Assembly: GCF_014192115.1 (NCBI RefSeq)
Contig: NZ_JACHXL010000002.1
Location: 248,001 to 312,000 of the forward strand
Length of the DNA stretch: 64,000 nucleotides
Direction: 5' to 3'
Origin: Psychrobacter luti
Lineage (GTDB): Bacteria > Pseudomonadota > Gammaproteobacteria > Pseudomonadales > Moraxellaceae
Below the pieces are notes generated by a model. It was not told the DNA's origin. It searched no databases and saw nothing but the letters and a program-made list of their open reading frames with translations. Of the stretch, positions 45,341 to 53,799 are shown piece by piece (within the stretch, counting starts at the first letter, position 1; each line of letters opens with the position of its first letter). The translations under genes and the position numbers were made by a program.

Positions 45341-46297
45341 TTATAAATTCCTCACTAGATAGCCTGCACAAGGGGCATCTTCAATCCATTTTGCCAAAAG
45401 CGCCTTATCAGTAGCAACACTCGCATCCAATGGCAAAAATACCGCGCTACCAGAGCCGGTCATCCGAGCTGTGCCCAATGCGTGTGACTCTAACCCTTGC
45501 AAATAACGTAATGCATCATCGACAGCAGGAGCAAGGCTAGTGACCACTGGCGTAAACACATTTTGATAAGGCTTGTTTAAATATTGCACATAATCATTGG
45601 ACTCGCTTTGAATGGTTTCAATCGATAGCGGGATGATATCTCGTTGTAGTTGTGGATGGGCGAACAGCTGAGCAGTACTCACATGCGCATTAGGCGTTAA
45701 CACTAAATACTGTTGCTCAGGCAAATCAATGGCTGTCAGCTCCTCGCCAATACCCATGGCAATCGCATCTTGATCAAAGATAAAGATTGGCACATCGGCG
45801 CCAATCGTAGCAGCAATTTTTATTAGCTCATTTTGATTAACATCGAGCTGCCAAATCTCATTTAAGACCAGTAATGTCGTCGCAGCGTTGGATGAGCCAC
45901 CGCCCAAGCCTGCACCCATCGGTAGGTGTTTATCTAAGGTAATTTGTATTTGCGCCAGCTGTTTAGGTAGTCTGTTTGCTTGAATGGCAAATGTTAATAA
46001 CGCACTAGCGGCTTTTAAAATAAGATTGTCATTGATACTGGTGGTTATCGTGTCGGCACCAGAAAGGGTAAGAAGCTGATGACATAGCTCATCAGCGTCC
46101 AAAGTTTTATCTATAGTAGAGGAAGCCACTTCATCTGCAAGCGTGAAATGCAGATAATCGCCCCAGTCGAGCAGGCGAAAGACAGTTTGCAGATTATGAT
46201 AACCATCAGCGCGCTTACCGGTGATATGCAAAAATAAATTAATCTTGGCCGGTGATAAGCGCGTGATAACAGGTTTTGCCATGGTGTGTTCAGTCAT
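45341..46297 (-). CDS. ispE: 4-Diphosphocytidyl-2-C-methyl-D-erythritol kinase
   Basis: Fourth step of the MEP isoprenoid pathway. The 318-residue GHMP kinase has SPAKINLFLHITGKRADGYHNL at the N-terminus, the ATP loop LPMGAGLGGGSSNAATTLL, and a C-terminal TGSGSAVF motif. It is longer than E. coli IspE (283) through an insertion around residues 45-75. It sits between lolB and the tRNA-Gln genes as in Pseudomonas. Confidence 0.95.
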   Translation of the reverse strand: MTEHTMAKPVITRLSPAKINLFLHITGKRADGYHNLQTVFRLLDWGDYLHFTLADEVASSTIDKTLDADELCHQLLTLSGADTITTSINDNLILKAASALLTFAIQANRLPKQLAQIQITLDKHLPMGAGLGGGSSNAATTLLVLNEIWQLDVNQNELIKIAATIGADVPIFIFDQDAIAMGIGEELTAIDLPEQQYLVLTPNAHVSTAQLFAHPQLQRDIIPLSIETIQSESNDYVQYLNKPYQNVFTPVVTSLAPAVDDALRYLQGLESHALGTARMTGSGSAVFLPLDASVATDKALLAKWIEDAPCAGYLVRNL

Positions 46298-46358
46298 AAA
46301 TATGAGTCTTTATGAATTGTTCGTAAAGATAACAATGTGTTCTACTTTCTACGTATTA

Positions 46359-46997
46359 CTATTGTTTTTGATGATCGATGGTCATCACCACTTTATTGCC
46401 TTGCGACTGCATCGCACTGATTTTATTTGGCAGTTTATCATTGCCTTTATAAGTAAAGTTGGCTTGCCATTCACCATTAACTGAGCTAATCAAACGGTTC
46501 TGCGCATCAAGCTGTGGTGCGCTGTCTGAAGGCGCTGGGCGACCCGATATCCAATACGGCATTTGCGAAATCGGTGCTTGCCAGCCAGTCGCTTTTTTTA
46601 GCAAGGTTTCAGGATCATCAGCGGTTAAAGTGCCTGTTTTTTCACTGACTAAAGTCGCCGACTGACCATTATATTCGATATTGGTTTTGCCAATGCCGAG
46701 CGCGCCAATCAATTCGATGGCAAAGCGGTCGTTTTGTTGACCCCATGCATAAAACGCACTACCGCCTTGGTTTCCTGAATTGTCCTTACTAGGGGTTGTG
46801 ACCCCGATTTTTCCCGTGATATTAAAGCTATCAAGTTTTTTAGGTTGCTCAGCACTTTGACCTTGTACCGTGCCAATAGGCTGATTGGTAGCATTGGCGG
46901 TTTTTAATGACTGGCAGCCAGAAGTAATCATAAGCGCGGTGGTTAAAGCGCTAAATAGCGCAAGTTTAGTTGGCTGAGTTTTTCTTAAAACTGGCAT
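46359..46997 (-). CDS. lolB: Outer-membrane lipoprotein receptor LolB
   Basis: Accepts lipoproteins from LolA and inserts them in the outer membrane. The 212-residue protein has a lipobox TSGC at about residue 28. FNITGKIGVTTPSK, GSAFYAWGQQNDRFAIELIGALG and the following lipid-cavity strands match the LolB beta-barrel half. MPYWISGRPAP is the conserved central segment. It lies 61 bp upstream of ispE, likely cotranscribed. Confidence 0.93.
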   Translation of the reverse strand: MPVLRKTQPTKLALFSALTTALMITSGCQSLKTANATNQPIGTVQGQSAEQPKKLDSFNITGKIGVTTPSKDNSGNQGGSAFYAWGQQNDRFAIELIGALGIGKTNIEYNGQSATLVSEKTGTLTADDPETLLKKATGWQAPISQMPYWISGRPAPSDSAPQLDAQNRLISSVNGEWQANFTYKGNDKLPNKISAMQSQGNKVVMTIDHQKQ

Positions 46998-47219
46998 GGT
47001 TGTTCCTCAAAAGTGACAAATTTACAAAATTAATTTTTTGATGTTTAGAAACTCATATATTTAAAAGCTTAGAAAGAGCCTAGCTTAAGTGTTATTTGTT
47101 ACTCGCTGATGCGCGGCTGTTCATTTCTTATAACTGACTTGTAGTTTTTATGGCAATCGTTTTTTATTTTTACCCGTGTTTTATTATCAGTATCAAATAA
47201 ACTTTAAGCAAAAAGCGCA

Positions 47220-49106
47220 TTAATAAAGCTGTATTCGGTCATTAATATTGCGTTGCCCAAATGAGAAGCGCTGTTGTAAGTCTGCCAGTAAGGCTTCGAC
47301 TTTTTCATTATTACCCTGACCTTGATACGCGCGCAGTAATAGCGTACCTGAGCGTAGGGTTGGGAAGACGTCATACGGCGTTTGTAGATAGTCGATGACT
47401 TGCTGGTAGTCCTCGGTCGCTAAGGCATCCGCCGCCAGTATATTCAACGCTTGCAAGTGCAGCTCATTGTCATAGCGCGGGTCATCATAACGGATTTCGA
47501 TAATGGCCGTTGCCAGCGCTAAACCTTGTTCGGAGCTGCGCTCATTGGCTAGCAATAGCTGCGCGTAACTGAGCTGATAGGAGAGGTTGGTCGGGTCAAG
47601 CGTTTGCAAGTGATTGAGCAAAGTACGCTTAACGATATAATCGTTTTTATCATCAAGCAGTTGGACGCGAGCAAATAGCAGCATCTCATTATTTGGATAT
47701 TTGCGAGCGGCGCGCGTTAATAACCGTAGCGCTTCATCGGCTTCGTTTTGTTGCCACAAAATATCCGCTTGCATCACAAAGCTATCGGGTGCGAAGAGGC
47801 TAAAGTCTTTACGCAGCTTCTCTAAAGTTGCGACGGCTGCATCGACGTCATCATTGAGCAGCTCAAACGACACCACTTTTCGACGTGCTTCTAATACCAA
47901 GTCTTCCTGCATGACGCCATTGAGATAGTATTTTGCTTGCTCAAAGCGCTGTTGACGCTCGGCACTGATACCAAGATAAAAGTAGGCTTGATCAAGGTAA
48001 GCTGGACTTTTAGCCAGCATATTAAGTAGTTGGTCAGCACTAGCATATTCTTCAACGTCCAAGCTAACAAGCGCTGCTAGCAAAGTGATTTCCTCATCAT
48101 CGACAAAGCGCTCATGAGCGTCAAGCAACAGCTGCCAAGCCTGCTCGCTTTGTTTCAAATCAAGTAAGTAGCGAATCTCATATAAGTATAAGCTCTTGCT
48201 GTCAGGGTTACGTAGACGAGCTTGGCTGACATAATGAATCACTGCCTCTGATGGCTCAGTCTTGCGCAATATATCAGCTCTTAAAGTGATAAAAGGCACA
48301 TAATCAGGTTGACGTGCTAAAGCGCGATCGATATGAACAATGGCGACCTCAGGCTCATTAAATTGATACAGTAAACCTGCTTTCAACACTGACAAGGAAG
48401 CGTTTTGCTCACTATCGATAGGCTGCAGGGCTGCAAGTAGTTCGCGTTTGTCTTCATCGGTATTGGGATAAATGCCAATCAGTATTTCGCTAAGATCGGC
48501 ACGCGGATCATAGCTTAAAATACGATTCAGGCTTTCGCCTGCCAATTCATAATCATGAGCGCGCAAGGCTAAATGCGCCACATAAAACCAAGCGGGTACG
48601 TGGTCGGGATTTTGGTCTTGCCACGTTTTAGCAAAGCGCAGCGAATCCTCAACGCTCTCGTTACGTAAAGATAAGCTTAGCGCTCGCTCAAATACCGCCG
48701 TCGCGTCTTGTTTAAAAGACTGCTGCTTATAGATGGTCAGCGCGCGCTCGGTATCATCGCGATCCGCAGCAAACTCCGCATCTAAAAGCGCGTATAAACT
48801 TGGCTCGCTAAAATCAGCTGGCGTTTCGCTGGGTAGCAAACGATTTATATCGCTCACACTTTTCGTTGTCTGAATTTGAGTATTCAGTATTTTAGGAGAG
48901 GTGCTAGCAGTGACAGCTGTCTCATTGGCGATAGCTGACGGTATTTCAGGTAGCTTTATATTTGATGATGAATTTGCATGGTTAGCATGAGCAGGTAATC
49001 CTAGGCATAAGCAAACGGCCAACGATAAGGTTAGCTGATGGCGCTGACATAGCCGCTCGATAATAGCGTGCAGTAAAGCGCGCAGGCGAGACTGATCATG
49101 ATGCAT
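47220..49106 (-). CDS. TPR-repeat envelope protein (PA4667 type)
   Basis: A protein of about 628 residues. A signal-like hydrophobic stretch (LTLSLAVCLCLGLPAHA) near residues 28-45 suggests export. The rest is helical repeats of TPR type (for example PSLYALLDAEFAADRDDTERALTIY, PAYLDQAYFYLGISAERQQRFEQAKYYL). The position between hemA and lolB matches the Pseudomonas TPR gene PA4667, so orthology is likely on synteny. The role is probably protein-protein interaction in envelope assembly. Start uncertain: ATG 49106 or 49142; neither has a strong ribosome site. Confidence 0.8.
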   Translation of the reverse strand: MHHDQSRLRALLHAIIERLCQRHQLTLSLAVCLCLGLPAHANHANSSSNIKLPEIPSAIANETAVTASTSPKILNTQIQTTKSVSDINRLLPSETPADFSEPSLYALLDAEFAADRDDTERALTIYKQQSFKQDATAVFERALSLSLRNESVEDSLRFAKTWQDQNPDHVPAWFYVAHLALRAHDYELAGESLNRILSYDPRADLSEILIGIYPNTDEDKRELLAALQPIDSEQNASLSVLKAGLLYQFNEPEVAIVHIDRALARQPDYVPFITLRADILRKTEPSEAVIHYVSQARLRNPDSKSLYLYEIRYLLDLKQSEQAWQLLLDAHERFVDDEEITLLAALVSLDVEEYASADQLLNMLAKSPAYLDQAYFYLGISAERQQRFEQAKYYLNGVMQEDLVLEARRKVVSFELLNDDVDAAVATLEKLRKDFSLFAPDSFVMQADILWQQNEADEALRLLTRAARKYPNNEMLLFARVQLLDDKNDYIVKRTLLNHLQTLDPTNLSYQLSYAQLLLANERSSEQGLALATAIIEIRYDDPRYDNELHLQALNILAADALATEDYQQVIDYLQTPYDVFPTLRSGTLLLRAYQGQGNNEKVEALLADLQQRFSFGQRNINDRIQLY

Positions 49107-49762
49107 AGGTTGCAATCTAAAGGATGAGCCAAAAAAAATCATAGCTAGCAGTGTTTACCTATTATTTACCCGTCAAATCGTTTGCAGCATAACAAGGTGA
49201 TTTTATTGTGATTATTTTAGAACTAGCTGCGAAGAAAACCTGTCACTAGCATTATAAGAGTAGATTGAGGGGATAAACAATAGCGTCCGTGTTACTCAGA
49301 TATTAGCAATATTTAAGGGATTAAGTAACTGCTAAATTGTCCTAAGTGGGCGGCAATAACTCAATTATTGAATAACCCGCTATTGTTAGCTATTACTGCC
49401 CGTCATTGCTAATAAACAAGATAAATGCGATTAGCGTTTTTTAAACTTATCTATTTAGCAGCATTTACTTGAAAAGCCATCATAGCAGTTGATTTATCGC
49501 AGCCCCGCCCAGATACAGACAAATACCATCGACAAGCGTTGCCTGTTAAATAAAGCTAGCAATAATGATATAATAAGCGCTTTGTAGGTGCTTATATGGC
49601 GCCTGCAGTGCGCGTGCTTGGTTAAAGACATTTTTTCACAGACAGTTTATCAATCGCTGTCTGTGAAAAGCTGTTTTTTAGCACTGCTGATTGAATAGGG
49701 TTTCTTAACATTCTAAGAGCGTTTGGCTGGCAGGTAAACGTTATATCTATGGTCTATCAATA
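49107..49762. other. Divergent intergenic region upstream of hemA
   Basis: About 650 bp, no gene seen. A TATAAT at 49569-49574 is a possible hemA -10, without a clear -35. A strong hairpin follows at 49633-49669. Confidence 0.45.
49633..49669 (+). promoter_or_regulatory. Leader hairpin upstream of hemA
   Basis: TTTTCACAGACAG pairs perfectly with CTGTCTGTGAAAA (13 bp, 11-nt loop), followed after GCTG by T6. It ends about 93 nt before the hemA ATG. It could be an attenuator or a terminator for upstream transcription. Confidence 0.5.
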
Positions 49763-51145
49763 ATGAGATTAGTGGTCATTGGGGTCAATCACAAAACCGC
49801 ACCAGTCGCTCTACGAGAGCGCTTGGCGCTTGTCGGTGACGATGTAAATATCGCCCTTAAACAGCTAGAGCGCTTTACAGATGGTAGCATCATAGTCTCT
49901 ACTTGTAACCGTACTGAGATTTATGCGCTGGTTCCGCAGCTTTTATTACCGCCAGAATCAGGCACCCATTTAGCAGAACCCCAAGCTGCCACTGCTATTG
50001 CCAGCAATAATGCAATTGCTACGCAGACTACTTCAGCGGCCATCAGCGCCCATATTTTAAAAATAAAAACATGGCTGGCAGATTTTAAGCAGCTGTCTTT
50101 GGACGAGATTGACCCTTATCTTTATGTGCACCGTGATACTCATGCATTGACCCATTGGCTCAGAGTTGCCGCCGGTCTTGACTCAATGATATTGGGTGAG
50201 CCGCAGATACTTGGTCAAATCAAGCGCTCTGTGCATCTGGCGCAGGATCAAAAAGCCCTAAGCAATCAGCTCGGCTGGATCGTTGATCAGGTATTTGCCG
50301 CCGCTAAACGCGTGCGTAATGAGACTCAAGTGGGCGCTCAAGCGGTGTCACTTAGCTATGCTGCCGCCAAATTGGTCACGCAGATATTTGACGATTTGCC
50401 CAGTCGTACCTTATTGGTGGTCGCAGCAGGTGAGATGAATCGCTTGGTGGCGACCCATATTGCCGGGCTTGGGGTAGGGCGGGTTATTATTTGTAACCGT
50501 AATCCTGAGCGCGCGGAAGCATTGGCCGCTGAGCTGCGTCGACCCGAGCGCATTGTAGAGGTGAGAGCGCTGCAAGAGTTGCCGCAGGTATTGGCAGAAG
50601 CCGATATTGTTAGTAGCTGTAGTGGTAGCATGGATTTGCTGATTGATAAAACCATGACCTTGCGCGCGCTTAAAAGCCGTCGCTATCAGCCGATGCTGAT
50701 GATTGACTTGGCGGTACCACGTGATATTGACTCGACTATTAGCCGTATTGATGATGTTTATCTGTATTCTGTCGATGATTTGCAACACGTGATTGCTGGT
50801 AATATCGAGCAGCGCAGACAGGCGGCAGTCGATGCTGAGCTGCTCGTCAGTCAATTGGTCGTTGAGATGGATCGACGCTTTCAAGTGCGCCAAGTCGGCA
50901 AAGATATTCAGCAATATCGCGCGCGCACCCATGACCAAGTGGATAAGCTGCTGCATGAATCTATTGCTAAGCTGCAACAAGATAACGCCAGCCCTGAAGA
51001 TATTATCACTGAGCTGTCGCGACGTTTGACCCAAACGCTAACGCACGCGCCGTCGAAGCTGATGCGTAAAGCAGCACGTGAAGGTGACAATGAATTGCTA
51101 GATTTTGTGGTGTCGGGATTACAAGAGGCACATCGAGGTCGTTAA
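49763..51145 (+). CDS. hemA: Glutamyl-tRNA reductase
   Basis: First committed step of C5-pathway tetrapyrrole synthesis. The 460-residue protein has GVNHKTAPVALRERLAL at residue 7 and the catalytic C48 in STCNRTEIYAL. GLDSMILGEPQILGQIK, the NADPH-binding VVAAGEMNRLVATHIAGLG, and the C-terminal dimerisation helix are present. A Thr/Ala/Gln-rich insertion at about 70-105 is longer than in E. coli. A 12-bp minisatellite begins immediately after the stop codon. Confidence 0.96.
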   Translation: MRLVVIGVNHKTAPVALRERLALVGDDVNIALKQLERFTDGSIIVSTCNRTEIYALVPQLLLPPESGTHLAEPQAATAIASNNAIATQTTSAAISAHILKIKTWLADFKQLSLDEIDPYLYVHRDTHALTHWLRVAAGLDSMILGEPQILGQIKRSVHLAQDQKALSNQLGWIVDQVFAAAKRVRNETQVGAQAVSLSYAAAKLVTQIFDDLPSRTLLVVAAGEMNRLVATHIAGLGVGRVIICNRNPERAEALAAELRRPERIVEVRALQELPQVLAEADIVSSCSGSMDLLIDKTMTLRALKSRRYQPMLMIDLAVPRDIDSTISRIDDVYLYSVDDLQHVIAGNIEQRRQAAVDAELLVSQLVVEMDRRFQVRQVGKDIQQYRARTHDQVDKLLHESIAKLQQDNASPEDIITELSRRLTQTLTHAPSKLMRKAAREGDNELLDFVVSGLQEAHRGR

Positions 51146-51243
51146 GGCATTTGCCAAACCAGTCACTAAACCAGTCACTAAACCATTTGCCAAACCATTT
51201 GCCAAACCATTTGCCAAACCATTTGCCAAACCAATCGCTAAAC
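51146..51243 (+). repeat. 12-bp minisatellite downstream of hemA
   Basis: Seven 12-bp units from 51156: AAACCAGTCACT twice, AAACCATTTGCC four times, AAACCAATCGCT once, with a partial unit before them starting at the hemA stop. Open frames through it on both strands are translations of the repeat only. Confidence 0.95.
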
Positions 51244-51379
51244 AAGGGTTGGTTTTTTTCTAAGTTACCCCCTATAATCGGTAGAGCAAAAAACATCAGT
51301 GATGTGGCAAAATCTCAATCATGCCCAAAATCTAAAAACTCAGTAACAACATTTTCTCTTATTATACTAGGAGCGTCCC

Positions 51380-52513
51380 ATGACTGCATTACGTCAAGAT
51401 ATTGATCCAAACGGCTTATTAGAATATTCAGTGGTCTATACTGACCGCGCCCTAAACCACATGTCAACAGTCTTTCAGCAAGTGATGAAAGACTTATCTA
51501 GCGACCTAAAATCCGTCTATAACGCTGATGCAGTTGCTATCGTTCCTGGTTCTGGTACTTATGGAATGGAAGCAGTGGCGCGCCAATTGGCCAATGACGA
51601 AGACTGTTTAATTATCCGTAACGGTTGGTTTAGCTACCGTTGGACGCAAATTTTAGAAAAAGGCAAGATTGCCAAATCCTCTACAGTATTGACTGCCAAT
51701 CGTGAAGAGGGTGATACGCCAAAGCCGTTTTCTCCAGTCGCTATCGATGAAGCGGTTGCTAAAATCAAAGCTGAAAAACCAGCGATGGTTTTTGCTCCGC
51801 ACGTCGAAACCTCATCTGGTATTATTTTATCAGAAGATTATATCAAAGCATTGGCCGAGGCCGTTCATAGCGTTGGCGGCTTATTAGTCATTGACTGTAT
51901 CGCTTCAGGTTGCGTCTGGCTTAACATGAAAGATTTGGGCATCGATGTACTTATTAGCGCGCCGCAAAAAGGCTGGAGCAGCACACCGGGTGCAGGTTTG
52001 GTCATGCTGAGCGAAGCTGCTGTGCAAAAAGTAGACAGCACCGAGTCTGATAGCTTTAGTCTAGATTTAAAACAGTGGTTAAACATCATGCGCGCTTATG
52101 AAAATGGCGGCCATGCTTACCATGCAACGATGCCAACCGATAGCTTACGCCAGTTCCGCGATACCGTTAACGAGGCCAAAGAAGTGGGCTTTGATAAACT
52201 ATGTGCGGCACAGTGGGAGCTTGGTAAGCGCATTCGTGAAGTATTAGCTACTAAAGGTATTGAGAGCGTCGCAGCAAAAGGTTTTGAAGCGCCTGGCGTC
52301 GTGGTTGCTTATACCGACCGTGATGATATGCATAAGGGTAGTGCTTTTGCTGAAGCTGGCATGCAAATCGCTGCTGGTGTACCGCTAAAAGTAGGCGAAC
52401 CTGAGAACTTTAAAACCTTCCGCTTAGGTCTATTTGGTCTTGATAAATTGACCGATGTCGACGGTGCGGTACAACGTTTTGAAAAAGCGCTTGATGAAGT
52501 GTTGGCTAAATAG
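51380..52513 (+). CDS. Class V aminotransferase (alanine-glyoxylate / serine-pyruvate type)
   Basis: A 377-residue PLP enzyme. VPGSGTYGMEAVARQL, the PLP-aspartate region LLVIDCIASG and the lysine K197 in SAPQKGWSSTPG place it in the class V family. The C-terminal FRLGLFG contains the arginine that binds the substrate carboxylate. Relatives act on alanine, serine, glyoxylate or ureidoglycine, and the substrate cannot be decided here. AGGAGCG precedes the ATG. Confidence 0.87.
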   Translation: MTALRQDIDPNGLLEYSVVYTDRALNHMSTVFQQVMKDLSSDLKSVYNADAVAIVPGSGTYGMEAVARQLANDEDCLIIRNGWFSYRWTQILEKGKIAKSSTVLTANREEGDTPKPFSPVAIDEAVAKIKAEKPAMVFAPHVETSSGIILSEDYIKALAEAVHSVGGLLVIDCIASGCVWLNMKDLGIDVLISAPQKGWSSTPGAGLVMLSEAAVQKVDSTESDSFSLDLKQWLNIMRAYENGGHAYHATMPTDSLRQFRDTVNEAKEVGFDKLCAAQWELGKRIREVLATKGIESVAAKGFEAPGVVVAYTDRDDMHKGSAFAEAGMQIAAGVPLKVGEPENFKTFRLGLFGLDKLTDVDGAVQRFEKALDEVLAK

Positions 52514-52702
52514 TTTAAATAATTACTATATTTATAATAATGACTGTATTTATTAAGCTGTTTTTATAGTAAAAAGGATACTGAGCCTATTTAATATGGG
52601 TTCAGTATTTTTTTACCTATTTATTATATTTTATTATATAATGTTTTTATATAAAACGAATTTTGGATCTATATTTAATAAAAATTGGCTTAGGTAAACA
52701 TT

Positions 52703-53140
52703 ATGAGTATACAAATAGACTGGCAAGCATTTACGCCCATCTCCTTGGTAGGTGGTCTGATGCTAGGGGTGGCGACGGTTATCCTGCTATTGGGTATTGG
52801 TCGTATTGCGGGTATCAGTGGTATTTTTTCAAGCTTGCTGAAACCCAAGCGCGTCGAGATGTGGCAGGTGTTATTTATCGCCGGTTTGGTTATCTCGCCA
52901 TTGTTGTATAAATTGGCAAGACCGCTACCTGATGTCGAGGTCAGTACCTCGTTACCGTTATTAATCGGTGCAGGTTTATTGGTTGGCTTTGGGACGCGTC
53001 TAGGTTCAGGTTGTACGAGCGGACATGGTATCTGCGGTAATGCGCGACTGTCACCACGCTCGATGGCAGCGACGGCGACCTTTATGTTGTTTGGTATTGT
53101 GACCGTTTATCTTGGTCGGCATGTCTTGGGCTTGATTTAA
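52703..53140 (+). CDS. YeeE/YedE-family transporter half (first)
   Basis: A 145-residue membrane protein with about four segments and the signature GFGTRLGSGCTSGHGICG. It carries the conserved cysteine that in the TsuA-type YeeE proteins takes part in thiosulfate passage. A split partner gene follows at 53252, and together they equal a full two-half transporter (PmpA/PmpB-like). Uptake of a sulfur compound is inferred from family knowledge. Confidence 0.87.
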   Translation: MSIQIDWQAFTPISLVGGLMLGVATVILLLGIGRIAGISGIFSSLLKPKRVEMWQVLFIAGLVISPLLYKLARPLPDVEVSTSLPLLIGAGLLVGFGTRLGSGCTSGHGICGNARLSPRSMAATATFMLFGIVTVYLGRHVLGLI

Positions 53141-53251
53141 AAGTCATATAGACAGCACGTTGCAAAGACAGCGTTGAATATTGTTTATAACAGCTAGTCA
53201 TAATAGATTGTTATAACAGCTTGGATTAATATATTAGGTGCGAGAAAAAAC

Positions 53252-53671
53252 ATGCTAAAAAATATAATTGGATTACTGGCAGGGTTATTATTCGGTTTTG
53301 GACTGCTGATATCAGGGATGACTGATCCTGTTAAAGTACAGGGCTTTTTGGACGTCTTTGGTGCATGGGATATCTCCCTTGCATTGGTAATGGGCGGCGG
53401 TCTGGCGGTGGCGATAGTCGGCGTGCAGTTGGCCAAGCGGCAAAAGAATAGCTGGATTGGCACCTTAATTGAGATGCCAACCAAAACCACCATCAATAAA
53501 AAACTGCTCATCGGCGCGATGCTATTTGGTATCGGTTGGGGCTTGGTCGGTATTTGCCCAGGACCAGGTATCGTGCTGCTAGGTACGGGACAATGGCAGG
53601 CCTATGTCTTTATCCCAGCGATGATAATCGGTATGCTAGTTTATCAATGGCTTGAGCCTAAGCTTAATTAA
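53252..53671 (+). CDS. YeeE/YedE-family transporter half (second, DUF6691 type)
   Basis: A 139-residue membrane protein. LLFGFGLLISGMTDPVKVQGFLDVFGAWD and the C-terminal GIGWGLVGICPGPGIVLLG mirror the first half, and the cysteine in GICPGP is the counterpart motif. The gene pair is separated by 111 bp, with no sulfurtransferase or rhodanese gene next to it. Substrate unknown; a sulfur species is likely. Confidence 0.85.
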   Translation: MLKNIIGLLAGLLFGFGLLISGMTDPVKVQGFLDVFGAWDISLALVMGGGLAVAIVGVQLAKRQKNSWIGTLIEMPTKTTINKKLLIGAMLFGIGWGLVGICPGPGIVLLGTGQWQAYVFIPAMIIGMLVYQWLEPKLN

Positions 53672-53734
53672 TATGGGCTTGGTTGATAGATAGATTAATA
53701 GCAGGTTCAAGAATAAGTGAGTACTTAATTGAAG

Positions 53735-53771
53735 AAGGGTCAGTCTAATTTAATTAGCCTGACCCTTTTTT
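53735..53771. terminator. Bidirectional terminator between the YedE pair and the acyl-CoA synthetase gene
   Basis: AAGGGTCAG...CTGACCCTT with an inner CTAAT/ATTAG stem, then T6. Confidence 0.9.
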
Positions 53772-53799
53772 ATAAATCATAAATCAATCTTTCAGAAGC

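Noticed and set aside
51156..51243. CRISPR-like array
   Set aside because: Units are contiguous 12-mers without spacers, so it is a minisatellite.
51006..51405. Open frames on both strands through the repeats after hemA, giving WFGK-type or HLPN-type repeat proteins
   Set aside because: They are translations of a 12-bp minisatellite, overlap hemA or the aminotransferase start, and have no ribosome site.
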